A DNA stretch of 64,000 bases from DASQMT01 sp963827335 (lineage in GTDB: Bacteria > Actinomycetota > Thermoleophilia > Solirubrobacterales > Solirubrobacteraceae), in the NCBI GenBank assembly GCA_963827335.1, contig CAWHAP010000007.1, positions 124,001-188,000 on the forward strand, in the 5' to 3' direction. The notes below the pieces were generated by a model, which was not told where the DNA came from, made no database searches, and saw only the letters and a program-made list of their open reading frames with translations. The translations under genes and the position numbers were made by a program. Positions 8,087-17,067 of the stretch are shown piece after piece. Position 1 is the first letter of the stretch; each line of letters opens with the position of its first letter.

Positions 8087-8839
8087 GTGGAGCTGCGCGG
8101 TCACCACGTCCCGATGGCGTTCTCGCTGCTGGTGTGGTTCGTCATCTGGGAGGTGGCGGGACAGCTCGAGCTGGTGTCGCTGCTCCCGCCCTTCAGCGAC
8201 GTGGTCGCCGCCTTCCCCGAGGTCGTGTCGTCGTCGACGTTCGCCGAGGCGGCGTGGATCACCCTGCAGGCGTTCCTGATCGGGATGGGGCTGTCGCTCT
8301 CCGTCGGCATCGGCGTCGGCATCCTGATGGGCACGAGCCGCGCGGTCGGGTCGCTGATGGGGATGTGGGTGAACATCTTCGAGAGCTCGCCCCTGACCGC
8401 CATCGTGCCGGCGCTCATGGCGCTGCTCGGCTTCGGCCTGCCGACGATGATCGTCACGGTGTTCCTGTTCTCGGTCTGGGTGGTCGCGCTCGACACGCAG
8501 GTCGGCGTCGAGCGCGTCAACCCCTCGCTCCTCGAGATGGGCCGGTCCTTCGGCGCGTCGAAGCGGGTGCTCTACGCCCAGATCGTGTTCCGGGCGGCGC
8601 TGCCCGAGCTGCTCGCGGGCATCCGCCTCGGGCTGATCCGCGGGCTGAAGGGCGTCGTGATCGGTCAGCTGCTGATCGCCGTGCTCGGGGTCGGCTACCT
8701 GTTCGAGCTGTACTCCCGGAACTTCCTGATGCCGGAGTTCTGGGCGCTCCTCATCATCCTGTTCGCGTTCGCCTTCCTCGCCTCGGAGGCGGTCGCCCAC
8801 TTCGAGCGAAAGGTGTCGTTCTATGCATCCAGCCGGTGA
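8087..8839 (+). CDS. ABC transporter permease (SsuC-like), second of two
   Basis: 250 aa from GTG 8087, one base after the ATPase stop. Six predicted helices; EAA loop visible as NPSLLEMGRSFGASKRVLYAQIVFRAALPELLAGIRLGLIRG. It is clearly not a duplicate of the first permease. An ORF open from 7946 lies inside the ATPase gene and is not the real start. The 3' end overlaps the FAH-family gene by 17 bp, keeping the five genes in one transcript. Confidence 0.92.
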   Translation: MELRGHHVPMAFSLLVWFVIWEVAGQLELVSLLPPFSDVVAAFPEVVSSSTFAEAAWITLQAFLIGMGLSLSVGIGVGILMGTSRAVGSLMGMWVNIFESSPLTAIVPALMALLGFGLPTMIVTVFLFSVWVVALDTQVGVERVNPSLLEMGRSFGASKRVLYAQIVFRAALPELLAGIRLGLIRGLKGVVIGQLLIAVLGVGYLFELYSRNFLMPEFWALLIILFAFAFLASEAVAHFERKVSFYASSR

Positions 8840-9551
8840 CCGGACGACCGGCTACGCGATCCCGGCGCCGGCCGTCACGACCGTCGAGGTCGCGGCCTCG
8901 GATGCCGTCTTCCCGGTGGCGCGGGTGTACTGCGTCGGGCGCAACTACGCCGAGCACTCGATCGAGATGGGTCACGATCCGGAGCGCGAGCTCCCGTTCT
9001 TCTTCATGAAGCCGGCCGACGCGGTCGTGACGGCGAGCCGCCTGCCGTTCCCCACCCAGACGCAGGAGCTGCACCACGAGATCGAGCTGGTGGTCGCCCT
9101 CGGCGAGGGCGGCAGCGACATCCCGGTGGACCGGGCGCTCGACCACGTCTTCGGGTACGCCGTCGGGCTGGACATGACCCGCCGCGACCTCCAGGCGGCG
9201 GCGAAGCAGGCCGGCCGCCCGTGGGACATGGCCAAGGGCTTCGACCAGTCCGCGCCCACCGGGTCGATCCGCACCGTCGAGGACATCGGCCACCCGACCC
9301 GGGGCGCCGTATGGCTCCGCATCAACGGGGAGCCGCGCCAGGAGGGCGACCTCGACCAGCAGATCTGGAGGGTGCCCGAGACGATCAGCTACCTGAGCAC
9401 GCTGGTCACGTTGCGGCCCGGTGACCTGATCATGACCGGGACGCCCAAGGGCGTCGGTCCGGTCGAGCCGGGCGACCGTCTCGAGGGGCACATCGACGGC
9501 GTCGGCGATCTCGCCGTCAGCTACGACGCCCGGGTGTCCGTGCCGGGCTGA
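8823..9551 (+). CDS. Fumarylacetoacetate hydrolase-family protein (fumarylpyruvate hydrolase/acylpyruvase-like)
   Basis: 242 aa. FAH-fold cytoplasmic hydrolase that cleaves C-C bonds of acylpyruvates with a divalent metal. Landmarks: VYCVGRNYAEHSIEMGH, FFFMKPADAVV, metal-ligand E-x-E in HHEIELVVALGEGG, FGYAVGLDMTRRDLQ, AKGFDQSAPTG, and the C-terminal LIMTGTPKGVGPVEPGD. The pattern fits the bacterial fumarylpyruvate-hydrolase (NagK/YcgM-like) branch used in gentisate-type aromatic breakdown. It is the last gene of the uptake operon and overlaps the permease by 17 bp, so it probably acts on the imported compound or its product. Confidence 0.9.
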   Translation: MHPAGDRTTGYAIPAPAVTTVEVAASDAVFPVARVYCVGRNYAEHSIEMGHDPERELPFFFMKPADAVVTASRLPFPTQTQELHHEIELVVALGEGGSDIPVDRALDHVFGYAVGLDMTRRDLQAAAKQAGRPWDMAKGFDQSAPTGSIRTVEDIGHPTRGAVWLRINGEPRQEGDLDQQIWRVPETISYLSTLVTLRPGDLIMTGTPKGVGPVEPGDRLEGHIDGVGDLAVSYDARVSVPG

Positions 9552-9874
9552 CGGCCGGCGCGCTTGCCTCGGGCCACCTCGGTGCCGAGGGCATCGAGGC
9601 GCTGACTCCAGAAGGCCCGGAAGTGATCGAGCCAGGCGTCGACCTCGCGGAGCGGCGCGGGATCGAGGGCGTAGATCCGCCTGGCGCCGTCGGGGCGCAC
9701 GGTCGCGAAGCCGTGCTCCCGCAGCACCCGCAGGTGCTGCGAGACGCCCGGCTGGGACAGGCCGAACTCCTCCCGGATCACGTCGACGACCGCGCCCGAG
9801 CTGTGCTCGCCGCCGGCGAGGAGCTCGACGATGCGGCGGCGGACCGGGTCGCCGAGCACGTCGAAGGCGTGCAT
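9521..9874 (-). CDS. ArsR-family winged-helix regulator
   Basis: 117 aa, ATG 9874 in a TGATG overlap with the upstream SRPBCC gene. Typical small ArsR fold: MHAFDVLGDPVRRRIVELLAGGEHSSGAVVDVI, then GLSQPGVSQHLRVLREHGFATVRPDGARRIYALDPAPLREV. No Cys metal site, as is usual for ArsR proteins paired with SRPBCC partners. Its 3' end overlaps the end of the convergent FAH gene by about 30 bp. Probably regulates its own two-gene operon. Confidence 0.9.
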   Translation of the reverse strand: MHAFDVLGDPVRRRIVELLAGGEHSSGAVVDVIREEFGLSQPGVSQHLRVLREHGFATVRPDGARRIYALDPAPLREVDAWLDHFRAFWSQRLDALGTEVARGKRAGRQPGTDTRAS

Positions 9875-10518
9875 CAGCCGCCGGCGCCGGTGTACGCCTC
9901 CGTGGTCCGGTCGGCCGCGGCTCGGGCGACGTCGGCCGGGGTGCCGCCGGCGATGTCGGCGTCGCACCAGGCGTCGCTGCTGCCGCGCATGAACGCCTTG
10001 GCCTCGTCGGAGGCCTGCCAGGCCTGGGCCGCCGCCGGGTCGATCGCGGCGCCGGACGTCACGTGGAGGGCCAGCCCGAGGAGGGACAGGTCCCAGCCGA
10101 TGCCGACGGCGCCGGGGCCGAAGCCCGCCGCCTCCCATTCCGGGCCCGGGTGGGCGGTGTGCTCGAGCTCGAGTCGCGTGCCGGCCGGCACGGCGGACAG
10201 CTGGACGTCCACCCAGGTGACGTTGCCGCCGTACTCCCAGGTGACCGCCAGGCGGCGCGGCGGCTCGCACGTGGTGATCTCACCTCCGGCGTTGCCCTCG
10301 AGCTGGTAGCGCCCGCCGAGGCGCAGCTCCCCGCTGATCGGGAGGAACCACCGCGGGATGCGCTCCGCGGAGGTGATCGCATCCCACAGGTCCTCGATCG
10401 AGGTGTCGTACGTGCGCTCGGCGACGACCGTCTGGGTCGGCCGGCCGTCCCGCTCGCCGCGGCGCACGGCCCTGGTGACGGCTCCCACGTGGCCGGCGAT
10501 GTCGATCTCGTCATCCAT
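9874..10518 (-). CDS. SRPBCC (AHSA1/START-like) domain protein
   Basis: 214 aa. N-terminal about 150 residues form an AHSA1-type hydrophobic-ligand pocket (VVAERTYDTSIEDLWDAITS, RIPRWFLPISGELRLGGRYQLEGN, ITTCEPPRRLAVTWEYGG). The remainder is a helical tail. It precedes and overlaps the ArsR gene, a pairing widespread in actinobacteria whose ligand is mostly unknown. A strong promoter ends almost at the start codon (see 10525-10554), which fixes ATG 10518 and predicts a leaderless mRNA. Confidence 0.88.
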   Translation of the reverse strand: MDDEIDIAGHVGAVTRAVRRGERDGRPTQTVVAERTYDTSIEDLWDAITSAERIPRWFLPISGELRLGGRYQLEGNAGGEITTCEPPRRLAVTWEYGGNVTWVDVQLSAVPAGTRLELEHTAHPGPEWEAAGFGPGAVGIGWDLSLLGLALHVTSGAAIDPAAAQAWQASDEAKAFMRGSSDAWCDADIAGGTPADVARAAADRTTEAYTGAGG

Positions 10519-10524
10519 GGCCCG

Positions 10525-10554
10525 ATCATATGCGCGCACACTTATATTTGTCAA
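10525..10554 (-). promoter_or_regulatory. Consensus promoter, likely leaderless, for SRPBCC-arsR
   Basis: On the minus strand: TTGACA (10554-10549), an 18-bp spacer, TATGAT (10530-10525), then six bases to the A of the start codon at 10518. Both hexamers are near-consensus for the housekeeping sigma factor, and the expected start site coincides with the ATG, so no ribosome-binding site is needed. The AT-rich spacer could also hold the ArsR operator. Confidence 0.7.
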
Positions 10555-10680
10555 CGTGCATACGGTCCGGCCTGCTTCGCGCAGCCGGCGCATCCCTCGC
10601 CGACCGGGCGGTTGATCGCGTCTCGCGTCACCGCATAGGCTCGTCTGCCGCCCATCTCCTGGAGAGCCGAGGATCACCGC

Positions 10681-12057
10681 ATGAAGGTCCGTTGCGTCAT
10701 CGCCGCAGTCCTGATCGCCGTCTGCGGCGCCGCCCCGGCCGGCGCGGCGCCGTGGAAGCGGGTGACGACGCCGGACGGCGCGAGCACCGACCAGGTCGGG
10801 CTCGCGCGCACCGCCGACGGCGTGCTCCACGTTGCGTGGCACCACCCGACGGGACCGAACACCGAGGACCTCGTCCACACGATGATCACGCCAGCCGGAA
10901 GGGTCGGCGCGACCACACCGATCCAGTCGGGTTGGACGGGCTTCACCAATACACCGCTCGTGGTCGAGCCGGGCGGCCTGCGCGCCTTCTGGGGCGGCTT
11001 CCGCACCACCGATACGAACGATCCCCAGCGTGAGACGAACACGGCGCTGTCGGCCGATGGCGGCGCGTCCTGGGTGCTGCAGCCCGGCCAGGTCAACCCG
11101 GGCGGCGCCCAGTCGTATGCGAGCGCGCACGCCGCGACGGTCCGCGCGGACGGGACGACGATCCAGGCCTTCGCCGGGACGCTCGGCACGTGGGTCCATG
11201 CCGGCCTCTCGCCCGCGACGCCCAACCACGACTACATGAGCGGGCGCCAGTACGGCAACGACCCGAACCTCGCCACGGACGCGACGAGCCGGACGGTCAT
11301 GGCGTGGTACTCGAACGCGACCGGCCGGCTCGGCGTGCTTGCGCAGGACGTGAACCCGGACGGCAGCCCCGGTCCCGGCCCGCTCACGATGCCGGGCACG
11401 GGCGCGATGAACGTCGGCATGCTCGGCCGCACGCCGCTCGTCGCGCGCAGCCGCGGCGGGTTCTACGTCGCCTACCCGACGCCGAGCAGCGTCCGCCTCT
11501 GGCGCGTCGGAGCAGCTGCAGCGCCGGTCGTCGACGGCATCGACAACAGCCCGGCCGTGGCCGTCGCGGCCGCCGGCGACGGACGGATCTGGGTGCTGTG
11601 GACGAAGGACTTCGGCGACCCGGACGTGCTCGCGCGGCGCTCGAACAAGAGCGCGACGAGGTTCGGCGCGACCGTGAACGCCGGCCATCCGAAGGATGCG
11701 GCGCAGGCATACAAGCTCGACGCGAACGCGGCGGGCAACGCGCTCGACGTGCTCGCCAACTTCAACATCGGCACGACGACGGACGCGGTCACCTCCTATC
11801 GCCGGCTGCAGCCCGGCCTCACGCTGAAGGCGCGCCCGGGCAGGCTGCGCCGGGATGAGCCGACCGAGGTGCGCTTCACGGTGCGCGACGCGGGCGACGC
11901 CGTGAGCGGCGCTCGCGTGAAGGTCGCCGGCCGTTCGGCCACCACCGACGACAGGGGTCGCGTGACACTGACGCTGAGGTCGGCCCGCGCCGTGACCGCA
12001 GCCGCGACGCGCAGCGGCTACACGTCCGCGACGAAACGGCTCGGTGTGCGCGGCTGA
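10681..12057 (+). CDS. Secreted sialidase/beta-propeller-like protein with C-terminal Ig-like domain
   Basis: 458 aa. Sec signal peptide MKVRCVIAAVLIAVCGAAPA ending near AGA-AP. Repeated strand pattern with Asp-boxes (TNTALSADGGASWVLQPGQ; RTADGVLHVAWHHP; AGDGRIWVLWTK) suggests a six-bladed BNR-type propeller across about residues 25-365. The last 90 residues (LKARPGRLRRDEPTEVRFTV ... TTDDRGRVTLTLRSARAVTA) read as an Ig/carboxypeptidase-regulatory-like beta domain. No catalytic sialidase residues can be assigned. Probably an extracellular binding or surface protein. It stands alone, convergent with the antiporter at 12070. Confidence 0.8.
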   Translation: MKVRCVIAAVLIAVCGAAPAGAAPWKRVTTPDGASTDQVGLARTADGVLHVAWHHPTGPNTEDLVHTMITPAGRVGATTPIQSGWTGFTNTPLVVEPGGLRAFWGGFRTTDTNDPQRETNTALSADGGASWVLQPGQVNPGGAQSYASAHAATVRADGTTIQAFAGTLGTWVHAGLSPATPNHDYMSGRQYGNDPNLATDATSRTVMAWYSNATGRLGVLAQDVNPDGSPGPGPLTMPGTGAMNVGMLGRTPLVARSRGGFYVAYPTPSSVRLWRVGAAAAPVVDGIDNSPAVAVAAAGDGRIWVLWTKDFGDPDVLARRSNKSATRFGATVNAGHPKDAAQAYKLDANAAGNALDVLANFNIGTTTDAVTSYRRLQPGLTLKARPGRLRRDEPTEVRFTVRDAGDAVSGARVKVAGRSATTDDRGRVTLTLRSARAVTAAATRSGYTSATKRLGVRG

Positions 12058-12069
12058 GCGTTCCGCGCG

Positions 12070-13167
12070 TCACGGGTTGATGGCGAGAAACAGGAACGCT
12101 CCGAGCAGGACGAGGTGGACGCCGCCCTCCTGCACGGTTGCGCGACCGGGCAGCACGGTCAGGGCGCCGACGACGACGGTGATGGCAAGCAGGACCATCT
12201 GGGTCGAGCCAAGGCCGAGGACGAGTGGTCCATCCAGCCAGATCGAGGCGAGGGCGATCGCCGGGATGGTCAGGCCGATGCTCGCCACTGCCGAGCCCAG
12301 CGCGAGGTTCAAGCTCGTCTGCACCCGGTCGCGCCGCGCGTTGCGCACGGCGGCGAGGCTCTCGGGCAGAAGGACGAGCAGGGCGATGACGACGCCGACC
12401 GCCGAGTGCGGCGCCCCGATCGCCGCGACGGCGTCCTCGATCGCAGGAGACTCGATCTTCGCCATGCCGACGACGCCGACCAGCGCGCCGACGAGCAGCG
12501 CAAGGCTCGTCAGCGTTGCGCGGTTCGATGGCGCCTCGGCATGCTCGTCACCCCCGGCATCGAGGTGTCCGCCGGTGTCCGACGGCAGGAAGTAGTCGCG
12601 GTGGCGCACGGTCTGGACGACGACGAAGAGCACGTACAGGGCGAGGGACGCCACCGCGGCGAACGCGAGCTGCGGGCCGGAGAACTGCGGGCCGGGCGTG
12701 CTCGTGGTGAACCTCGGCAGCACGAGCGTGAGCGTCGCGAGGGTCGCCACGGTCGCGAGCATCGTCGCGGTGCCTTCCGCGTTGAACGACGCGACGTGGC
12801 GGCGCAGTGCCGCGACGAGCACTGACAGGCCGAGGATGCCGTTGCAGGTGATCATCAGCGCGGCGAACACGGTGTCACGCGCGAGCGTCGAGGTCTCGGA
12901 TCCGCCGGCGGTCATGAGGGAGACGATGAGCGCGACCTCGATGACCGTCACCGCCACGGCGAGCACCAGCGATCCGAACGGCTCGCCGACGCGATGTGCG
13001 ACGACTTCGGCGTGGTGGACGGCGGCGAGCACCGCCCCGGCCAGGAACAGGCCGACGACGACCAGCACGACGGTCGGCGGCTTGCTTCCCCATGTGGCGG
13101 CCAGCACCAGCAGTCCGAGTACGGGGACCACGTTCGTCCAGTTCAGGAACCGCGGTCGTTCGCTCAC
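12070..13167 (-). CDS. chaA: Ca2+/H+ antiporter, ChaA type
   Basis: 365 aa from GTG 13167. Cation/calcium exchanger (CaCA) membrane protein of about 11 helices. The two alpha repeats are visible, with acidic centres: GSLVLAVAVTVIEVALIVSL in the first and GVVIALLVLLPESLAAVRNA in the second. Between them lies an acidic/histidine-rich hydrophilic loop (about residues 175-195, GGHLDAGGDEHAEAPSN). Exports Ca2+ and possibly Na+ in exchange for protons. The long open frame extending upstream into 14.2 kb is an artefact of GC content. Convergent with the secreted protein, 12 bp apart. Confidence 0.88.
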   Translation of the reverse strand: MSERPRFLNWTNVVPVLGLLVLAATWGSKPPTVVLVVVGLFLAGAVLAAVHHAEVVAHRVGEPFGSLVLAVAVTVIEVALIVSLMTAGGSETSTLARDTVFAALMITCNGILGLSVLVAALRRHVASFNAEGTATMLATVATLATLTLVLPRFTTSTPGPQFSGPQLAFAAVASLALYVLFVVVQTVRHRDYFLPSDTGGHLDAGGDEHAEAPSNRATLTSLALLVGALVGVVGMAKIESPAIEDAVAAIGAPHSAVGVVIALLVLLPESLAAVRNARRDRVQTSLNLALGSAVASIGLTIPAIALASIWLDGPLVLGLGSTQMVLLAITVVVGALTVLPGRATVQEGGVHLVLLGAFLFLAINP

Positions 13168-13223
13168 TGCGGCACATCCTGCATGAAGCGGGCCGCCGGC
13201 GGCCTCGCCCCCGGTCCACCGTC

Positions 13224-13568
13224 TCAGCTCAGCGCGCCGTGGCCGTCGATCACCCCGTGGGTGAGCGCACGCGGGCCCATCCGCCGCCGGCGGCGCCAGC
13301 GCAGGAGCAGGTACGGCGGCGCCGCGACCACCGCGCCGACCACGGCCAGCGGGATGGCCAGCGCCAGCAGCAGCACGGCCGGGAGCAGGACGAAGAGGAC
13401 GAGCCCGGGCACGGCGAGCACGAGGAGGGGCAGGAGGGCGACCACGAGGCCGGCGCTGAGATCCATCACCTCCACGAGCATCGCTCCGAACGTCGGACGC
13501 GAGGGCTGCGGCGTGCGCGCGTCGTCGCGCGGCGTCGCCTTGGTCGATGTGGGGGGAGCGGGCTTCAT
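13224..13568 (-). CDS. Small two-helix membrane protein, hypothetical
   Basis: 114 aa from ATG 13568. Hydrophilic N-terminus (about 35 residues rich in Pro/Thr), two closely spaced hydrophobic segments (LSAGLVVALLPLLVLAVPGL and FVLLPAVLLLALAIPLAVVG), then RWRRRRRMGPRALTHG, a basic cytoplasmic tail. No recognised family. It lies 56 bp upstream of chaA on the same strand and may be cotranscribed. Confidence 0.65.
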   Translation of the reverse strand: MKPAPPTSTKATPRDDARTPQPSRPTFGAMLVEVMDLSAGLVVALLPLLVLAVPGLVLFVLLPAVLLLALAIPLAVVGAVVAAPPYLLLRWRRRRRMGPRALTHGVIDGHGALS

Positions 13569-13660
13569 GACCGTAAGACGATCCGCGGACCCGCGGTGTG
13601 ACAGCGCGGCACCGTGCCAGGTGTTGATCGCGGCCACGGGCGCGGCGAGACTCGGTGACG

Positions 13661-14364
13661 ATGAGCGACATCACCTCGAAGGACGGCACGCCGATCGCGT
13701 ACGACCGGCAAGGCCGCGGGCCGGCAGTGATCCTCGTCGGAGGAGGGCTCACCGACCGCTCCGAGAACGCGCTGCTGGCCGCCCTGCTCGCCACGCGCTT
13801 CACCTGTTCAACTACGACCGCCGTGGCCGGGGCGCGAGCGGCGACGCCGCCGGCTACTCGCTCCAGCACGAGATCGATGACCTCGCCGGGCTGATCGCCG
13901 CAGCCGGCTGCCGGGCGCATCTCTACGGGGTCTCCTCCGGTGGCGCGCTCGTGCTCGAGGCTGCCGCGGCGGTCGCCTCGATCGATCGGCTCGCCGTCCA
14001 CGAGGTGCCCTACGACGTCGCCGACGACTGGCCCGAGCGCTGGCGCGACTACGTCGAAGGCGTGCGGAGCGCGCTGCGCGAGGACCGGCGCGGCGACGCG
14101 CTCGAGCTGTTCCTGGTGCTGACCGAGACGCCCGCGGACGTGATCGGGTCGATCCGCGCATCCCCGGGTTGGCCGGACATGGAGGCGATCGCGCCGACCC
14201 TCGCCCACGACGCCGCCTGCCTCGGCGACGGTCAACCCCCGGCGTCGCGCCTGCAGCGAATCGCACGGCCGACGCTGGTGGCCACCGGCGACGCCTGGCG
14301 CACGCCCGGCTCACCGCGCTGGGTCCGGGCGCTCCCGCACGCCGCGGACGCGATCGCCGCTCAG
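13661..14364 (+). pseudogene. Alpha/beta hydrolase, frameshifted and lacking its C-terminus
   Basis: Starts normally (MSDITSKDGTPIAYDRQGRG, then VILVGGGLTDRSENA). At about 13804 the frame shifts: the expected strand continues as LFNYDRRGRGASGDAAGYSLQHEI in the next frame. The nucleophile elbow GVSSGGA (about 13930) and an Asp region GDAWRTPG are intact. The last about 30 residues, which should carry the catalytic His, are missing: the frame runs into the end of the opposite-strand gene at 14361. A single-base deletion explains the shift; the lost 3' end suggests a real deletion and not only a sequencing error. Confidence 0.75.
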
Positions 14365-15272
14365 CCCGTGCGGCTGCGCAGCCACTGCAGGTTGCCCTGC
14401 AGCGTCCACGGCGCGACGGTGTCGCGCCAGCGCGTGTCCACCGGCAGGTAGGCGCACAACCCGTTGTCGGCGTTGTGGTGGGGGTAGCAGTGGTCGGCGG
14501 CCCCGTCGGTGACCTCGCCGTGCCGGACGAGCAGCCAGCCGGACCCGTCGGCGGCCAGGCATTGCGTGGCGGTCGCCGGGCAGGAGCGGCCGGTCACCTC
14601 GTTGAGCTCGTCGCGGCGGTCCGCCGGAGAGTCCTTCTCCCCGTTGACGATGCGCAGCGCGGCGTTGGGCAGGGCGCGCGTCCCGAGCGGCGGCGCGGTC
14701 GCCGCCGTCCAGCGGGCCGTGCCCTCCGCCAGCGTGCTGCGCTGCTCGTTGCTGCCGATCAGGTACGCGGCGCGGATGCCGGGATTGTGGTTGCGCGCGC
14801 GTGCGGCGATCCCGGAGCCCTGCGAGAAGCCGACCGCGACCACGCCCATCGAGCAGTCCGCCGTGGACCGAGCGCACGCTTGGCCGACGGCCGACTGCGG
14901 CGCGCCGGAGAACACGCAGCGGGCGTTGGCGTCCATGCCCGCGGCGTGGAACTGGTTGTCGGCGAACTTCGCCGACACGGCCACGAAGCCCGCGCGCGCC
15001 GCTGCATCGAGGACGGCGGTGGCGAGGGCGTTGTTGTGCACGTTCGTGGTGTCCGGCAGGTACACGAGCACGGGATGACGGCCGGGCTCAACCGGCTCGC
15101 GCCCGATGAAGGGCGCGGAGCGACCGCAGTCGTTCTGGTTGCTGACCGTGAACCAGTCCCAGCCGTAGCGCGACGAGGCGTAGGAGCCGGAGAACGAGGC
15201 CTGGCCGGAGGCGGCCGGCGGCAAGAGCAGCAGGGCGAGCACGGACGTCGCCAGGATTGCGAGCGGGCGCAT
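14361..15272 (-). CDS. Secreted alpha/beta-hydrolase-like protein
   Basis: 303 aa from ATG 15272, signal peptide MRPLAILATSVLALLLLPPA cleaved near AASG-QA. The mature part has an alpha/beta hydrolase layout: HPVLVYLPDTTNVHNNALA, oxyanion strand, nucleophile elbow VAVGFSQGSG (about residue 160), a possible acid in RIVNGEKDSPADRRDEL and a late His-rich segment ADHCYPHHNADNGLC. Several Cys residues could form disulfides. Substrate unknown. It ends against the broken hydrolase gene; whether it gained its position by the same rearrangement cannot be told. Confidence 0.8.
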   Translation of the reverse strand: MRPLAILATSVLALLLLPPAASGQASFSGSYASSRYGWDWFTVSNQNDCGRSAPFIGREPVEPGRHPVLVYLPDTTNVHNNALATAVLDAAARAGFVAVSAKFADNQFHAAGMDANARCVFSGAPQSAVGQACARSTADCSMGVVAVGFSQGSGIAARARNHNPGIRAAYLIGSNEQRSTLAEGTARWTAATAPPLGTRALPNAALRIVNGEKDSPADRRDELNEVTGRSCPATATQCLAADGSGWLLVRHGEVTDGAADHCYPHHNADNGLCAYLPVDTRWRDTVAPWTLQGNLQWLRSRTG

Positions 15273-15362
15273 CCCCACCACATGCCCAGAATCGCCCGTT
15301 CCGAGGCTCGCAGATGTGGGGCAATCGGGCACGGTCGGGTCGCGCCGTGCGGGGCAATCGAC

Positions 15363-16032
15363 ATGTACGACAATGACGGAGGAATGCCGCGGACCAACGC
15401 ACTGGGCATCGACGCGAGCATTCGCCGTGTCAGCACCGCCGAGCAGGTGGCGCACGCGCTCCGCACCGCGATCCTGGAAGGGCGTCTGCTCCCGGGCATG
15501 CCGATGGGCGAGCTGCAGCTCGCCCGGGAGCTCGGGGTGTCACGGAACTCCGTCCGCGAGGCCGTCCGGATCCTGGAGGGCGAGTACCTCGTTCGCTACG
15601 AGATGAACCGCGGCACGGTGGTCGCCGAGTTCAAAACGCGCCGCATACCTCGAGCCGTTCGTCCGCGAGATCGAGGCCGCGAACGAGCGGGGCGACACCG
15701 CCGCCGCCGCTGCGGCCGACGAGGCGTTCCACACGGCACTCGTCGCACGGACGGAGAACGAGCACCTGATGCGATGGTACGTCGCACTGCGCAACGAGCT
15801 GCGCCTCGCCCTGGTGCTCTCCGAGCAGCGCCGCGCCGAGCTGGGGCGCTCCAGGACCAAGGCGAGCCGGGACCGCAACGACCATCGACGGCTGGCCCGC
15901 GCGCTGCAGGGCAGCGAACCGGCCGCAGTCCGGGCGCTGTCCGAGCACCTCGAGGACGGCGCCGCCGAGCTGCACGGGCTGCGCAAGCTGCTCGGCCTGA
16001 GCACGTCGCCGGACCCCACAGCCGCCGAATAG
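15363..16032 (+). pseudogene. GntR/FCD regulator with internal deletion and frameshift
   Basis: The N-terminal GntR winged helix is intact (TAEQVAHALRTAILEGRLLP, ARELGVSRNSVREAVRILEG). At about 15634-15648, after VVAEF, the frame changes and the FCD domain resumes as AAYLEPFVREIEAANERGD, AFHTALVARTENEHLMRWYV and LRALSEHLEDGAAEL in another frame to the stop at 16032. Roughly 30 residues expected between the domains (the first FCD helix) are missing, so this is a deletion plus a frameshift. The first coding bases ATGTACGAC at 15363 look normal. Confidence 0.75.
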
Positions 16033-16047
16033 GGTCTGGGCGGCTAC

Positions 16048-16618
16048 TCACCCGGCCGGCGCCGTCGGCCGGCCATCGCAGGTCGGCCCCGATCGCGCCG
16101 GCGAGTCGGGCGATCGCACGCCGGGTCGACTCGTCTGCGAGCCGATCGGGAGCCCACGCGCACGCGATGCACGCCGCGATCGGCGGCGCGGCGGCGACGA
16201 TCTGCGCGAGACACTGCTCGACGACGGAGAACGACGGGCCGTCGTCAGTGGGGAACCGAAGCCCGGGCACGTCCTGGCCGTCGACGACGTCGACGTCGAG
16301 ATGCAGGTAGACCCCGCCCGCGGGTCGTCCCTCCAGCGCGGCGGCGAGCGCGCCAGGATCCGCAGCCACACGCCGGATCCGGCTCGCGTCCAATGCGTCG
16401 CGCTCTTCGGGGTCGAGGTCCCGCGCATCGATCAGGATCGCTCGCTCGTCGGGCACCGGTCCCAGCCCGATGTGATCGCTGATCAACTCGGGAGCGCGAC
16501 CGGTCAGCATCGCCAGCGACATCCCGGCGAGATACCCACTGACCGAGATCGCCGGCGTGTTGAAATCGCCGTGCGCGTCGAGCCAGATCACCGAGACGTC
16601 CCGGCGCCCGGCGTTCAA
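16048..16618 (-). pseudogene. Arginase/agmatinase-family fragment
   Basis: Contains the metal-binding motifs of ureohydrolases: D-A-H-G-D (WLDAHGDFNTP) near the start and D-V-D (HLDVDVVDGQDVPGLRFP) further on, plus the C-terminal helix. The first about 100 residues of the fold, including the first Mn-binding His, are absent: an in-frame stop lies just upstream of 16618. The C-terminal frame also has no stop at the natural end (ADGAG) and runs on into the GntR pseudogene. Both ends are therefore damaged. It faces the GntR fragment, a pairing seen for regulators and their target enzymes. Confidence 0.75.
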
Positions 16619-17067
16619 TCCCCTCTTTGGCCGCGCGGTTGCTCAGGCGGTGAACCGGAGGTCGGGACCCTCGTGAGACGCCCGGATCCGCATGGAGCGA
16701 GCGACGGTGCCGGTTCGGCCGAGGCGCCCGTACACCGCAGGAGCCGACCGAGTCCCGGCGAGAGTGCTGAGTTCACACGCGAATGGCGCACGGTTCCCAG
16801 CGCTACGGCAGTCGCGCGATTTGAATGATGGCCAGCGCCGGACCCGGCGGGGTGCCGGCCGAGCGATCCTTCATCTCGTGCCAGCCAGTCGCGCGCGTCA
16901 CGTCTCCATGTGCGTGACGCGGCCCGGCGAGCCGCTGTACCAGTCCGTCGGCTCGTGTGAGTCGAGCGGTTCACGCTGACGATGCTCCGCGGGTGTCGGT
17001 AGAGGCGGTCGCGATGGGGTCAGTCGAGGCGCCTACGCGCGGTGAGCCGGTCGCGTGAGCAGCGGCG
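16619..17067. other. Non-coding decay region
   Basis: No ORF here has a recognisable protein. It probably holds the eroded 5' end of the arginase gene. An inverted repeat CGCGTCAC/GTGACGCG (16894-16901 and 16914-16921) is the only structure noticed. Confidence 0.5.

Noticed and set aside
16894..16921. Inverted repeat CGCGTCAC/GTGACGCG as an operator
   Set aside because: No intact regulator or gene start is adjacent; such GC repeats arise often by chance here.
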